Part shown: positions 20,195-29,760 of the stretch, piece after piece
Layout: each line of letters opens with the position of its first letter
How positions within the stretch are numbered: the stretch's first letter is position 1
From: Marinomonas fungiae
Lineage (GTDB): Bacteria > Pseudomonadota > Gammaproteobacteria > Pseudomonadales > Marinomonadaceae
Reading direction: 5' to 3'
Length of the DNA stretch: 64,000 nucleotides
Assembly (NCBI RefSeq): GCF_001418205.1
Contig: NZ_LIQF01000005.1
Coordinates: 124,001 to 188,000, forward strand
The notes under the pieces: generated by a model
What the model saw: only the letters and a program-made list of their open reading frames with translations
What the model was told of the DNA's origin: nothing
The model's database searches: none
Translations under genes and position numbers: made by a program

Positions 20195-21157
20195 CTACAA
20201 AAACCAACGTTTTCGGGGGATTTTTTGGTCTATGCGCTGTAAATAGTTTGCCAAAATACTGTTAAATAACAGCACAATCACCACCGAACCGGCGACGTTC
20301 ATCCCCAGATCCATGAACCAGCTAAGTAAAAACAACCATGGCACGTGAATTAAGAACAGAGCAAAAGACAGATCACTCAACCGAGTAATGGGCTTTTTCA
20401 AGAGATTGGGCAAGCCATTTAACAGCAACCAACAAGTTGGCTTTAACTTCAAGGCAAGCCAGATCCCAAAGCCAAACTCAAACACTCGGCACAATGGAAA
20501 CCAATCGCCAGGGCGACCCGGCATAAAGCCGTATAAGCGATAAGCCCACTCTTCGACACCATCCCACCAATCATTGGGTACAAATGGCACGCCATAGCGC
20601 CCCACATACCAACGACTAATAAGACTCACCAGCAATAAGCCGAACAAGGTCTGGTTAGGCCAGCGACGTAATAAAAAGGCTATAAGAGGAAACATGGCAT
20701 ACAAGGTAATTATCAGCGCAATAAACCAACTGGGCGGATTATAAGGCCCGCCCCAGAGCCCAAACCAAGCATAGAAACCAGTGAAACTACCGACAAAATC
20801 CGTGCTCAAGCCATTAGGAAATGGATAGCGCCACTCCCCTTCCAGCAACAACCCTTCGAGCACAAAAGCCACCACAACTACCGGAATGGACAACCAGTAC
20901 AGAGGGTAGATACGCAGAACTTTTTTCCATAGGTAAGTGCCATACGGTGTTTGTTTAGGTAAGTCCGTTAAACCTGCCAAGATGCCGGATAAGACCAAAA
21001 ACATGGTCACGCCGACGCCTCCCAAACTCACATAATAGAAATTTTTCAGGCCGAAAAAATCCCCGCTCCAATGGCCCAAAACCTGCCCAAAGTGCGCCAC
21101 AAACACCAAACCGATGGCCACTATTCGTAGCACATCAAGCAATATCGAACGCGCCAT
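20195..21157 (-). CDS. Acyltransferase 3 family membrane protein
   Basis: 320 residues from ATG 21157 (GGAGGAG seven bases upstream). About ten hydrophobic segments and the N-terminal pattern LDVLRIVAIGLVFVAHFG with the catalytic-type histidine place it in the acyltransferase 3 family. Members move acetyl or other acyl groups onto sugars of surface polysaccharides or lipopolysaccharide. The conserved late motif (SLALFLIHVPWL here as SFALFLIHVPWL) is also present. No glycan genes are nearby to define a substrate. Confidence 0.8.
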   Translation of the reverse strand: MARSILLDVLRIVAIGLVFVAHFGQVLGHWSGDFFGLKNFYYVSLGGVGVTMFLVLSGILAGLTDLPKQTPYGTYLWKKVLRIYPLYWLSIPVVVVAFVLEGLLLEGEWRYPFPNGLSTDFVGSFTGFYAWFGLWGGPYNPPSWFIALIITLYAMFPLIAFLLRRWPNQTLFGLLLVSLISRWYVGRYGVPFVPNDWWDGVEEWAYRLYGFMPGRPGDWFPLCRVFEFGFGIWLALKLKPTCWLLLNGLPNLLKKPITRLSDLSFALFLIHVPWLFLLSWFMDLGMNVAGSVVIVLLFNSILANYLQRIDQKIPRKRWFL

Positions 21158-21409
21158 CACTCCTCCAATGTCTGAGCTATTGATTGGTTTTAGCAACAGA
21201 AGATTGCAAAAATATGAGCAGCTCATTTATTTGAAGAGCAGAAAGTCATGAAAGGCGCCGTCGAAGCGTTCAAAGATTACAATTTGAAACATTGACAATA
21301 CTGCGTGAATTACTTTTTAACAAAAGCCCATTGGATGCATCGCACCATCAACAGAAATATTTGACCAAGTGTTCTAGATTTAAACCATATACTCAACGGA
21401 TTTGAATGT

Positions 21410-21805
21410 ATGTTTAGTGAACAAATCAAATTAACACAACGAAGACTTGCTCAGCTGATGGATGACACACTCTACCCGCAAGGAAGCTTCTGTGCAGAAA
21501 TTGCCTCCCTTGTTAAATCTCGGCCAGACATTAGCGATTACACGCTCAGTGAAATAGAAGAATTAACCGGCAAACAAGGTTATCCAACATTAGTGGCGAT
21601 CCTTAGATTGTCTATGCCACCCTATCGCCTTTTTGAAACGACGTTTGAATTGCCAAGCAAAGAAGGCACACCTTTGACTTTCAGCCTAAGCCAGTATCAA
21701 ACGTGTGTTTTGTGCGGAGGGTTGAAAACCACAGAAGGCGAATACATTGATGTGGAGACCATTAATAGAGAAGCCACTGTCCATATACACGTGAACCGTC
21801 GCTAA
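21410..21805 (+). CDS. Unknown soluble protein
   Basis: 131 residues, no signal peptide or membrane helix. A CVLCGG segment is the only striking motif. The ribosome site is weak. I do not recognise the family. It stands alone between the acyltransferase gene and the convergent DUF2057 gene. Confidence 0.5.
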   Translation: MFSEQIKLTQRRLAQLMDDTLYPQGSFCAEIASLVKSRPDISDYTLSEIEELTGKQGYPTLVAILRLSMPPYRLFETTFELPSKEGTPLTFSLSQYQTCVLCGGLKTTEGEYIDVETINREATVHIHVNRR

Positions 21806-21844
21806 AGCTTACCCATTCACTAAATCAAGCATTCATCCTTCCAG

Positions 21845-21874
21845 AAAAAAGCCGATTTGAAAACAAATCGGCTT
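21845..21874 (-). terminator. Terminator of the DUF2057 gene
   Basis: Eleven-bp perfect stem (AAGCCGATTTG and complement), loop AAAA, followed on the minus strand by a run of T. It lies 20 bp after the DUF2057 stop. Confidence 0.85.
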
Positions 21875-21893
21875 CAGGCGTTCATTGTGCAGA

Positions 21894-22610
21894 TTATTCG
21901 TTCAGCAACCAAATTTGGAAGGCTTTTTGATCAGCTGCAGAGGCCTTTTCAAACCAGAAACCTAGCATCTCAAAGGCGGTACTGGCTGTCTTTGGCTGGT
22001 GTGAATGCTCCACCATCCAAATACGCATATCTTTGCGTGTGCCAGCGTCCGCTTTGTTGTACCAAAACTTCAGCATTTCCAACTCTTCTGTTGCAGCAAC
22101 CGTCGCTGGGGCTGGCATCGGCGTATCTACCGCAGGCTGCTTGTAGGTCTTAGTGAAGTCACGTACTTCACTCTTGTAATCACGCATCACCTGAACACCA
22201 GGCTTAGCTGGCAGCATACGCATCTCATAATCCAGCTCCGCCTCGCTCCCTTTATCAACCAAAGTAATCTCTGGCGACTTAGCAAAACTCGCGGCATCGT
22301 TTTTGCGGAAGAAGTAAGGCGCTTCAAGGACAATATTGGAATCCTCTGCCACGTTCACATCAATGATAAAAGGCTCAGATTGAAACTGTTCTGCATTACT
22401 GCCACCGCCAACGCGCTGATTGAAACGCACCACAAATTGACGCTCGCCCGCAGCCACTTCCGTTTTGAAGTCACCACCAAAGCTACCGGGACTTTTTAGA
22501 TCTACATACATAATTTGGAAGTTTCGTGGCACCTCAAACGTGGCCGCAAACGTTGAAAGGCTGCTCGCCCCTAGCAACATACCCATCACAATATTAGAAC
22601 GTAAACTCAC
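21894..22610 (-). CDS. DUF2057 family exported protein with C-terminal repeat
   Basis: 238 residues from a GTG start preceded by AAGGAG. A signal peptide (about 1-22, ending TFA) leads to a DUF2057 domain (FEVPRNFQIMYVDLKSP). DUF2057 includes the periplasmic YccT protein of E. coli. The C-terminal 70 residues hold two similar copies of a motif, EMLKFWYNKADAGTRKDMRIW and EMLGFWFEKASAADQKAFQIW, which I have not seen described for the family. Role unknown. Confidence 0.75.
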   Translation of the reverse strand: MSLRSNIVMGMLLGASSLSTFAATFEVPRNFQIMYVDLKSPGSFGGDFKTEVAAGERQFVVRFNQRVGGGSNAEQFQSEPFIIDVNVAEDSNIVLEAPYFFRKNDAASFAKSPEITLVDKGSEAELDYEMRMLPAKPGVQVMRDYKSEVRDFTKTYKQPAVDTPMPAPATVAATEELEMLKFWYNKADAGTRKDMRIWMVEHSHQPKTASTAFEMLGFWFEKASAADQKAFQIWLLNE

Positions 22611-22900
22611 CTTGGCGACTCCTTAACAGTGATATTAACCCATCATTATTTTAATCAGTAACCTACCACAAAGTGTTTAGAGTTTTTCTTATCTTCACTC
22701 TGCCCTAGATAAAAATGCTAATTGCTGCCTTTTTTTAGAGAAAAACTTAGATAAAAAGGACAATACACACGTTCATTTATATCAGATCAAAACAACTTGT
22801 ATCATCTGGAACAGTATTCATCACAACACCCACTAGAGTTTTTACATACTCACCCAAGACACGCTAAACTAACTTTTTGATTCACTTTAAAGAGCCTCAT

Positions 22901-23458
22901 ATGAAAGTTTTCCTGACTGCTTGTTTTGCCATCCTGCTTAGTGGTTGCGCGACCTTATCGCAACTGTCAACTTACACGGTCTCTAATGCCGAATTAGAGC
23001 AAGTGCTAGACCGCAAACTTGGGGAACTGCAAACAGACGCCAAGCTCGGCGCCATCCCAATGACCTTAGCAATCGATGATATTAGCGTAAACATTGGCCC
23101 AGATGGCCGAGATGTGATTCAGCTAGGCACCCAAGCCACAGCAAGTATCGGCGTGTTTGGCTTTAATTACCCAGCCAAGCTGAACCTTAAACTAGAAGGC
23201 ACGCCCTACTACGACAGCGAGAAAAAAGCGATCTTCGTGCACTCATTAGCATTATTAGACAGCACAGTGGATGCAGCGGGTTACAAAGGCAACTTAGCCC
23301 CGCTTAGCAATGAAGTCATGATGCTCATCAACGGCTACTTAGCATCGAATCCAGTTTACACACTCGACACCACCAATAATGCCATTCAGCTATTGTCCAG
23401 CGTACCGCTGAACCTAACGATTGAACAAGGCAAACTAGCGCTTAAACCAAGACAGTAA
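22901..23458 (+). CDS. DUF1439-type lipoprotein
   Basis: 185 residues from ATG 22901, giving a lipoprotein signal with lipobox LLSGC near residue 15; the upstream ATG would spoil this signal. The mature part (LSTYTVSNAELEQVLDRKL, DDISVNIGPDGRDVIQLG) fits the DUF1439 lipoproteins, related to YceB, with a fold that probably binds lipid. The +2 residue after the cysteine is alanine, which predicts an outer membrane location. It is monocistronic and convergent with the longer gloA. Confidence 0.75.
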   Translation: MKVFLTACFAILLSGCATLSQLSTYTVSNAELEQVLDRKLGELQTDAKLGAIPMTLAIDDISVNIGPDGRDVIQLGTQATASIGVFGFNYPAKLNLKLEGTPYYDSEKKAIFVHSLALLDSTVDAAGYKGNLAPLSNEVMMLINGYLASNPVYTLDTTNNAIQLLSSVPLNLTIEQGKLALKPRQ

Positions 23459-23490
23459 AACTGCTTTTCTGGGCAGAAAAGCGCGTTGGA

Positions 23491-23518
23491 AGCCCTTATC
23501 CAAGCTTGGATAAGGGCT
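23491..23518. repeat. Perfect 28-bp palindrome between convergent genes
   Basis: Two 14-bp arms (AGCCCTTATCCAAG and complement) with no spacer. It follows a smaller hairpin (GCTTTTCT, loop GGGC). No T-run follows, so it may be a factor-dependent or structural terminator for both convergent genes. Confidence 0.7.
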
Positions 23519-23629
23519 CAATACCTCAACCTGACGTCAATTTGTCTTAATTACTAAACCAGCGTTTCAATTGACACTTTAAAACAATAAGTGAGCCTGT
23601 TCAGAATTAGATACATCGCCTAGCTCGAT

Positions 23630-24154
23630 TTAACTCTGCACACGATTTGCGTCGAAAATCTCAATCCAGTAACCGTCTGGATCTTTGATAAAGGCAATGT
23701 AATTCATCTTGCCATCCGACAACTTTTTCTGAAACGTCACGCCCAGATCTTCAAAGCGCTGACACGCGCCTTCTAAATCCGGCACATGGAAGCCAATATG
23801 ACCAAAGCCACGTGGATCACTGTTGCCACTGTGATACTGCACAGTGTCGGCCGTATCTCCCCAATTGTGCGTCAATTCTAGCACCGCCGGACGACCAAAA
23901 GTTTGCGCGGTGCGCTTAGCTTCATCGCTGCTAACATCCGAGAAATCTTCGCCGTAGGTCAAAAAGTACAGGCTGAATTCCATTTCAGGAAAATCCAACT
24001 TACGCAATAGCGTCATCCCCATCACACGCGTGTAGAAATCTAGCGAACGCACCGGATCAGCGATACGCAGCATGGTTTGGTTAAACACAAACCCATTGGT
24101 TGCCGGATCTTTTTCTTCACACAAGCCCTCGGCTTGCTCAAAATGACGACTCAT
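23630..24154 (-). CDS. gloA: Lactoylglutathione lyase (glyoxalase I), long form
   Basis: 174 residues from ATG 24154, which has AAAGGAGG at ideal spacing. It is of the longer type found in Pseudomonas and eukaryotes: the core begins [27 protein letters not shown] and has the insert typical of that type. Metal ligands are the glutamine in FNQTML, Glu in LELTHNWG, His in GFGHIGFHV and Glu in YWIEIFD. These proteins are often zinc-dependent, while the short GloA is usually nickel-dependent. Confidence 0.88.
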   Translation of the reverse strand: MSRHFEQAEGLCEEKDPATNGFVFNQTMLRIADPVRSLDFYTRVMGMTLLRKLDFPEMEFSLYFLTYGEDFSDVSSDEAKRTAQTFGRPAVLELTHNWGDTADTVQYHSGNSDPRGFGHIGFHVPDLEGACQRFEDLGVTFQKKLSDGKMNYIAFIKDPDGYWIEIFDANRVQS

Positions 24155-24214
24155 ATTCATACCTCCTTTACTGATAAATCAAAGGTGGGGGTTAAACGAT
24201 GAAAATCAATGCTT

Positions 24215-24234
24215 TAGCGGGCTCCAACCCGCTA
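24215..24234. terminator. Hairpin after acnA
   Basis: Seven-bp GC-rich stem (TAGCGGG and complement) with six-base loop, directly after the acnA stop. No clear T-run follows. Confidence 0.45.
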
Positions 24235-24239
24235 CCCCG

Positions 24240-27080
24240 TTATTCTGAAACACTGTTTTCACGGGCCAATTGGCGTAGTGCATAGTGCAGTACGCCACCA
24301 TGACGCACGTACTCGCACTCTTTTGGCGTTTGTAGCATCACATTGACCTCAAACACTTCAGACGAGCCATCGGCACGTGTAGCGGTCACCGTCGCCATCT
24401 TACTCTTACCATTATCCAGCCCTGTAATGCTCAGCACTTCCGAGCCGTCTAGCTTGTAGGTCGCCGCATTTTCACCGTCTTTAAAGGTCAACGGCAACAC
24501 GCCCATTCCCACTAGGTTCGAGCGGTGAATACGCTCGAATGAGCTGGTCAATACCGCTTTGACGCCGAGCAAGCTGGTACCTTTCGCTGCCCAATCACGG
24601 CTCGAGCCCGAGCCATACGCCGCGCCACCAAGAATCACAAGAGGACGCTGCTCCGCTTTGTACTTCATCGCAGCATCGTAAATAGGCATCTCTTCGCCAT
24701 CTTTAAGCGTGGCGTTGTCGCCGTTGAAATAGTAGGTGTAGCCACCCTCTTTGCCCCCCAACATGGTATTTTTGATACGGATGTTGGCGAACGTACCTCG
24801 AGTCATGACCGCATCGTTACCACGGCGTGAGCCATAACTATTGAAATCTTCCTTCAGCACACCACGGGATTGTAAGTATTGACCGGCAGGAGAATCCACT
24901 GCGATGTTGCCCGCAGGCGAGATGTGATCGGTGGTGATCGAATCGCCGAACAAACCTAAGATACGCGCCCCTTTGATATCAGGAATCCCCTCTGGCTCAA
25001 GCGTCATCCCCTCAAAGAAAGGTGGGTTTTTGATATAGGTCGATTCGTCATTCCAAGGGTACAGCTGACTGTCCTCTGAGCTAATGGCATTCCACGCGTC
25101 ACTGCCGGCGAAAACTTCACCGTAGTTTTTACGGAACATGTCGGCATCGATGTTGTTTGCGATCAGCTCGTTAATTTCATCCGAGGTGGGCCAGATGTCT
25201 TTTAAGTACACATCGTTGCCGTCTTGATCTTGACCAATAGGATGGGTCGTCAAATCAATATCCACTGTCCCAGCCAGCGCGTAGGCCACCACCAGCGGTG
25301 GCGATGCCAAGTAACTGGCTTTGACGTGTGAGTGGATACGCCCTTCAAAGTTACGGTTACCGGATAATACCGCCGCCGCGACTAAGTCGTTTTCTTCAAT
25401 GCCTTTTTCAATCGCCTCAGGCAGTGGCCCTGAGTTACCAATACAAGTGGTACAGCCGTAACCGACCAAGTAAAAGCCGGTTTTTTCCAGCGCATCCATC
25501 AGGTGGGTTTTCTTTAGGTAATCCGTGACCACTTTAGAACCCGGCGCGAGGGAGGTTTTCACCCAAGGCTTAGCTTTTAAGCCTTTTGCTGCGGCCTTTT
25601 TAGCCACCAATCCAGCCCCGATCATCACGGCTGGATTAGACGTATTGGTACAGGAGGTGATCGCGGCAATAACCACTGAGCCATCACGCAATTTGTGCTT
25701 TTTGTCATCAATACTGACGCTTGAAAATACATCGTTTGCTGGGCGGTAGGCTTGACTCTCTTCGGTTTGCGTATCGACGTCTATGATTGGCTCAGCGGCC
25801 AAGTTGTCGGCCTGCTCTCTCTCCCCGCCCTCGTGATCAAAACGTGCCTTGGCTTCACTTTCAGAGGTACGACCTTTTGCCATCAGCGCGATGGTGTCAC
25901 CAAACTTTTGATGCATATCCGCTAGGTTGATGCGTTGTTGCGGTAAGTTTGGCCCCGCCAATGCGGGCTGTACAGACGACAAATCAAGCGCCAACTTGCT
26001 GGAATAGTTTGCAGCAGGCGTGTCGGCATCATGCCACAGGCCTTGTACTTTAGCGTATTGCTCCACCAGCTTAATTTGAGATTCATCACGACCGGACAGG
26101 CGCAAGTAATCAATCGCCATCTGGTCAATGGGGAAAATGCCGCACGTCGCCCCGTATTCCGGCGCCATATTGGCAATAGTAGCCCGATCGGCAAGCGGCA
26201 TGTTGTGTAAGCCTTCACCAAAGAACTCAACGAACTTACCCACCACCCCATGGGCACGCAACATCTCAACCACACGCAGCACCAAATCGGTGGCCGTCAC
26301 CCCTTCCGTCAGTTTACCGGTCAGCTCAAACCCAACCACTTGGGGAATAAGCATGGAAGACGGTTGACCCAGCATGGCCGCTTCCGCTTCGATACCGCCA
26401 ACGCCCCAGCCAAGCACACCGATACCATTGATCATGGTCGTGTGACTGTCCGTGCCAAACACCGTATCTGGGTAAGCGGTTAACTCACCGTCGACCTCCG
26501 AAGCCATGACAACACGGGCAAGGTATTCGAGGTTAACCTGATGCACAATCCCCGTCGCAGGCGGCACCACCACGAAGTTTTTAAAGGCATTACTGCCCCA
26601 ATTCAAAAACTCATAGCGCTCTTGGTTGCGCTTAAATTCAATTTTTTCATTTAAGTCCAGCGAATCTTTGCGGCCATAGGCATCCACCTGCACAGAGTGA
26701 TCGACCACCAACTCACTGGGAATAAACGGATTAATTTGCTCCGCTTTGCCGCCAAGCTTCACCACCGCATCACGCATCGCGGCCAGATCAACCACCGATG
26801 GCACACCGGTAAAATCCTGCAACACCACACGCGCCGGCATGAAAGCGATCTCTTTTGAGGCTTCTGCTTTGGCGTCCCAATTGGCCACCGCCTCAATGTG
26901 GTCTTTGCCCACCGACAGACCACCGTCTTCATTACGCAACAGGTTTTCTAAAACAACCTTCATGCAATATGGCAAGCGGCTGATGTTCTCATAGGTGTCG
27001 GTCAATTTGGGCAAACTGTAGTAGGCATGCTCTTTACCATCGACCGAGATCGTATCTTTCACATTAAACGTATCACTCAT
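24240..27080 (-). CDS. acnA: Aconitate hydratase A
   Basis: 946 residues from ATG 27080 (AAGGA upstream); an upstream in-frame ATG at 27116 has no ribosome site. AcnA isomerises citrate to isocitrate in the tricarboxylic acid cycle. The iron-sulfur cysteines are at GYGCTTCIGNSGPL and in ITSCTNTSNP. The swivel domain follows (GSSRDWAAKGTSLLGVKAV). Length and order of domains are those of AcnA/iron regulatory protein-type aconitase. It is the last clear host gene before the accessory region. Confidence 0.96.
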   Translation of the reverse strand: MSDTFNVKDTISVDGKEHAYYSLPKLTDTYENISRLPYCMKVVLENLLRNEDGGLSVGKDHIEAVANWDAKAEASKEIAFMPARVVLQDFTGVPSVVDLAAMRDAVVKLGGKAEQINPFIPSELVVDHSVQVDAYGRKDSLDLNEKIEFKRNQERYEFLNWGSNAFKNFVVVPPATGIVHQVNLEYLARVVMASEVDGELTAYPDTVFGTDSHTTMINGIGVLGWGVGGIEAEAAMLGQPSSMLIPQVVGFELTGKLTEGVTATDLVLRVVEMLRAHGVVGKFVEFFGEGLHNMPLADRATIANMAPEYGATCGIFPIDQMAIDYLRLSGRDESQIKLVEQYAKVQGLWHDADTPAANYSSKLALDLSSVQPALAGPNLPQQRINLADMHQKFGDTIALMAKGRTSESEAKARFDHEGGEREQADNLAAEPIIDVDTQTEESQAYRPANDVFSSVSIDDKKHKLRDGSVVIAAITSCTNTSNPAVMIGAGLVAKKAAAKGLKAKPWVKTSLAPGSKVVTDYLKKTHLMDALEKTGFYLVGYGCTTCIGNSGPLPEAIEKGIEENDLVAAAVLSGNRNFEGRIHSHVKASYLASPPLVVAYALAGTVDIDLTTHPIGQDQDGNDVYLKDIWPTSDEINELIANNIDADMFRKNYGEVFAGSDAWNAISSEDSQLYPWNDESTYIKNPPFFEGMTLEPEGIPDIKGARILGLFGDSITTDHISPAGNIAVDSPAGQYLQSRGVLKEDFNSYGSRRGNDAVMTRGTFANIRIKNTMLGGKEGGYTYYFNGDNATLKDGEEMPIYDAAMKYKAEQRPLVILGGAAYGSGSSRDWAAKGTSLLGVKAVLTSSFERIHRSNLVGMGVLPLTFKDGENAATYKLDGSEVLSITGLDNGKSKMATVTATRADGSSEVFEVNVMLQTPKECEYVRHGGVLHYALRQLARENSVSE

Positions 27081-27666
27081 GGTAGCGTCCTTATCATTGT
27101 TACTGAACCTAAACATAGACCAACCAACGCCTATGCTGATGGCTAGAGGCTATGGTGTTTTGCCAATACCTCCTTATAACCATAACAACATAAAGATTAG
27201 TGCACAGTGTGGGGCAAAATGGGTAAATCACGCGCATATTGCAAAGAAGAGTCTTAGAAATCAGAGAAGAGCAGTAAGCCCCCATGCCGCAGTTGGCACA
27301 GAGAGGAGCCTAACCAAGGTTAAAGTATGGCTAGTATTAATCGAATGAAAGCGATATGAAACGCCACTAGTTCAGCACACTCTTCGATTGCCAGCAATGA
27401 CCAAACAACGAAATACAGCCGAAGCTAATTTGGTAGCGGCTGGGACGATGCTGACAGAGATTGCCAAAATACTAGGCAAGAAGTACTTATTTCTATGTCT
27501 ACTAACCCAGTACGATTCGCAGATGACAAAAAATGTCGAGTCACTTTTGGGCACTGGATCTCAATGTTCACTGGAATTTGCGCTTAAGAAATTTCTAAAA
27601 TTTCGTATTCTTAATGAGCTCATATACATACCTTATCCTTGAATTCTCCAATACTCCCACATAAGC
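27081..27666. other. Junction between host acnA and the integron remnant
   Basis: About 590 bp without a convincing gene. Two short open frames overlap on opposite strands (27372-27554 and 27388-27642) but neither has a ribosome site or family likeness. I searched for a Tn7-type left end here (TGGATTCA start, GTATACTTTT sites) and found none. Confidence 0.5.
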
Positions 27667-27723
27667 ACTAACGCCACAAACAGCGGCGGCTGAAAGCCGT
27701 CCGACTGCTTTGTTTTGTTAATT
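27667..27723 (-). other. attC site B (end of the ABC-3C cassette)
   Basis: Read on the minus strand, outer boxes are TTAAC and GCGTTAG. The arms pair as ACAAAGCAG.TCGGACGGC with its partner, leaving three unpaired bases on one strand, and the loop is TTTCA. Unpaired bases on one arm are typical of integron attC sites. Confidence 0.78.
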
Positions 27724-27808
27724 TTAGTAGTGACCAAACCTGTACTGAGTCATCAACCTTTTTTCTTGTTAATAACAGGGATAGCCACGTATCATTATCC
27801 ACAAACTT

Positions 27809-29530
27809 TTAGTCTTTTTCGTATTGCATATCGATCTGAACACCGAGCAACTTAGATTCCGGAGAATCGTCTTTTAACTCTAGCGTTACCGTGCCAATTA
27901 TCTCCTCAAATTCTTCTTCTGCAAGAACATCTTTTAGAGATGTTAATTGGTCTTCGTTAATCGTCGCTATATATTGTTTCCCATATTCTTTAGTCAATTT
28001 GTGGGCAAGCTGTAACAATATTGCTCTTTGCCTAGGGTCTATATCACTAAACATCCTACTATCATGGAAAATGCTTTGAAAATGATGAACTCTGGAATTA
28101 ATTAAGTTATTCAAGTCATAGCAAAAGATTTTAACTTCGTTAATTCCATCTGAAGCGTCATTTTGAATTTTTGCACTTATTTTGAATCGTTCTTGGTTAT
28201 TGCCCTCGTTATTTTTAATTGAAATGCCAGCAGGTACTTCAGGATAAAACTCATTTGCAAGGTCACTAAATCCAAGATAGACCGGATGCTCTTGTTCTTT
28301 ATAAGCTTCCAAATACTCGATTGTAGTTACTTCTTGGCTTGATAGTTCCTTTTGCGCCTCTGCCATTTCCTTTTTAGAATGTGCCGAAATATTCTTGTAA
28401 TCTTGCAGTTTGGAAAGCTTGCTCTTTAGTTCGGCTAATTGGGCATTGATTGCAGCGAAAAAGTCTAACGCTCGACTTTTTGCCAGCAACTTAATTTTCT
28501 CATCAAAAGCTTTCTGCAGTTCATTCTTGCTTTTTTCTTCTTCCAAATGTGTAGCAGATAACGTCTTAAGTTCTTTAGCTAATCGTTCACTTCGTTTAAT
28601 ATGAATACTTTTATGGAATGCAGTGACATTTTCGAGCGTTTGTAGCGTGCCTTCTTTAAACAGTTCAGTAATTTCACCATAAAGACTATAAACTTTCTCT
28701 AAGTCCATATCCTGATATAAGCTCATACTGTACTTAATATTTTTGATACTAGTATTTAAGTAATAAAGCCTGTTTTTCATTTGTGACAGTTTTTCAGCCA
28801 TACCATCCGCTTCCGATTGGATCGCCGCGTAGTTTTCTGCCACGTTATAGTTTTTAATGTCAGATTCTAGTTTCTTTACATCTTGTTTTAAGCGAGAAAT
28901 CTCAAATTCAACATCCAAATCGCCAGTATAGTATTCCCTTATTACCGGGTCATTTTTGAACGACTTTTCGAACTTTTCTAACTCTTGGTAACGCTTCCGT
29001 GTGTTTCGTTTTTGATAGACATAATCAAGGTCTAATTCAAGTAAGAAGGCATTATTTACCAAGGATGAAAATGGCTGCTCTTTCGCAGTTGCGAGGCTTG
29101 ATACATAACTTCCCCGGCCTGTACGATAAAAACGTGAAAGAACAGTCCTAAAAGTAAGATATGGAGAGTCTTCGGGGATATCTACAAGCATTCGCTCCAT
29201 TTCAGCATTGAAAGCAGTTTGCCCGAACTCCTTATCGTTTAGATAAATCTTGTTCTGATTTTTTGCAGCACGGTTTGCGGTAAATATTTTATCACCAACC
29301 TTGAAACTAAGAGTAAACTCCCATCCCGACAAATGCTGTTCAAATGCTGGGATTTTGTTGGAGCCAAGACAAAAATTTACGAGCTGGAGCAACAATGACT
29401 TCCCAACACCATTATATGTATTATTTTTATCAGTTGATGTGCTTTTCCCAATAATTAGGGTTAAACCCTTAGGGTTAAAATGAACTGTGTTAAAAGATGG
29501 CTTATTCGCTTCTAGAGAAATCAACTGCAT
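27809..29530 (-). CDS. ABC-3C system ATPase (DUF2326, SMC/RecF-like)
   Basis: 573 residues. The N-terminus has a Walker A region of unusual form (LIIGKSTSTDKNNTYNGVGKSLLL), typical of DUF2326 proteins. A long coiled-coil middle (about 190-390) and a C-terminal ATPase half follow, as in Rad50/RecF-type ATPases. DUF2326 ATPases are the motor of ABC three-component (ABC-3C) conflict systems, which are predicted to detect invasion and fire an effector. Its start overlaps the middle component stop by 10 bp. Last gene of the cassette. Confidence 0.8.
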   Translation of the reverse strand: MQLISLEANKPSFNTVHFNPKGLTLIIGKSTSTDKNNTYNGVGKSLLLQLVNFCLGSNKIPAFEQHLSGWEFTLSFKVGDKIFTANRAAKNQNKIYLNDKEFGQTAFNAEMERMLVDIPEDSPYLTFRTVLSRFYRTGRGSYVSSLATAKEQPFSSLVNNAFLLELDLDYVYQKRNTRKRYQELEKFEKSFKNDPVIREYYTGDLDVEFEISRLKQDVKKLESDIKNYNVAENYAAIQSEADGMAEKLSQMKNRLYYLNTSIKNIKYSMSLYQDMDLEKVYSLYGEITELFKEGTLQTLENVTAFHKSIHIKRSERLAKELKTLSATHLEEEKSKNELQKAFDEKIKLLAKSRALDFFAAINAQLAELKSKLSKLQDYKNISAHSKKEMAEAQKELSSQEVTTIEYLEAYKEQEHPVYLGFSDLANEFYPEVPAGISIKNNEGNNQERFKISAKIQNDASDGINEVKIFCYDLNNLINSRVHHFQSIFHDSRMFSDIDPRQRAILLQLAHKLTKEYGKQYIATINEDQLTSLKDVLAEEEFEEIIGTVTLELKDDSPESKLLGVQIDMQYEKD

Positions 29531-29760
29531 TTGACTACTTTTCCTTGTTCATTCAACTCAATCGCTCCACATGCATATAAAAAATCTAACGCTAAAATAA
29601 TGTGTTCAAAATCATGACTAATGAGCAAATTTAGATTCTTCAACTTGTCATAGATTTGTTCAGGGGTCTGTGGACGAGACAATAAATTTAGAATATTTGC
29701 GCCTAACCCCAAAAGTGACTCAGACAATCGTATGTGCTTTTGTGGACTAAGCATTTTCAA
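29521..29760 (-). CDS. ABC-3C middle component
   Basis: 79 residues, a small winged-helix-like protein (RLSESLLGLGANILNLLSRPQTPEQIYDKL, then FLYACGAIEL). Size, place and pattern match the middle component of ABC-3C systems, thought to join effector and ATPase. It overlaps its upstream neighbour by 14 bp and its downstream neighbour by 10 bp, so the three are translationally coupled. Confidence 0.75.
   Translation of the reverse strand: MKMLSPQKHIRLSESLLGLGANILNLLSRPQTPEQIYDKLKNLNLLISHDFEHIILALDFLYACGAIELNEQGKVVKCS

Noticed and set aside
27388..27642. Plus-strand 84-residue open frame next to attC B
   Set aside because: No ribosome site, no family likeness, opposite to the cassette direction, and overlapped by another frame.
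27081..27666. Left end of the older Tn7-like element
   Set aside because: No TGGATTCA terminus or TnsB-type site was found between acnA and the integron; the left end may be deleted or lie outside the window.
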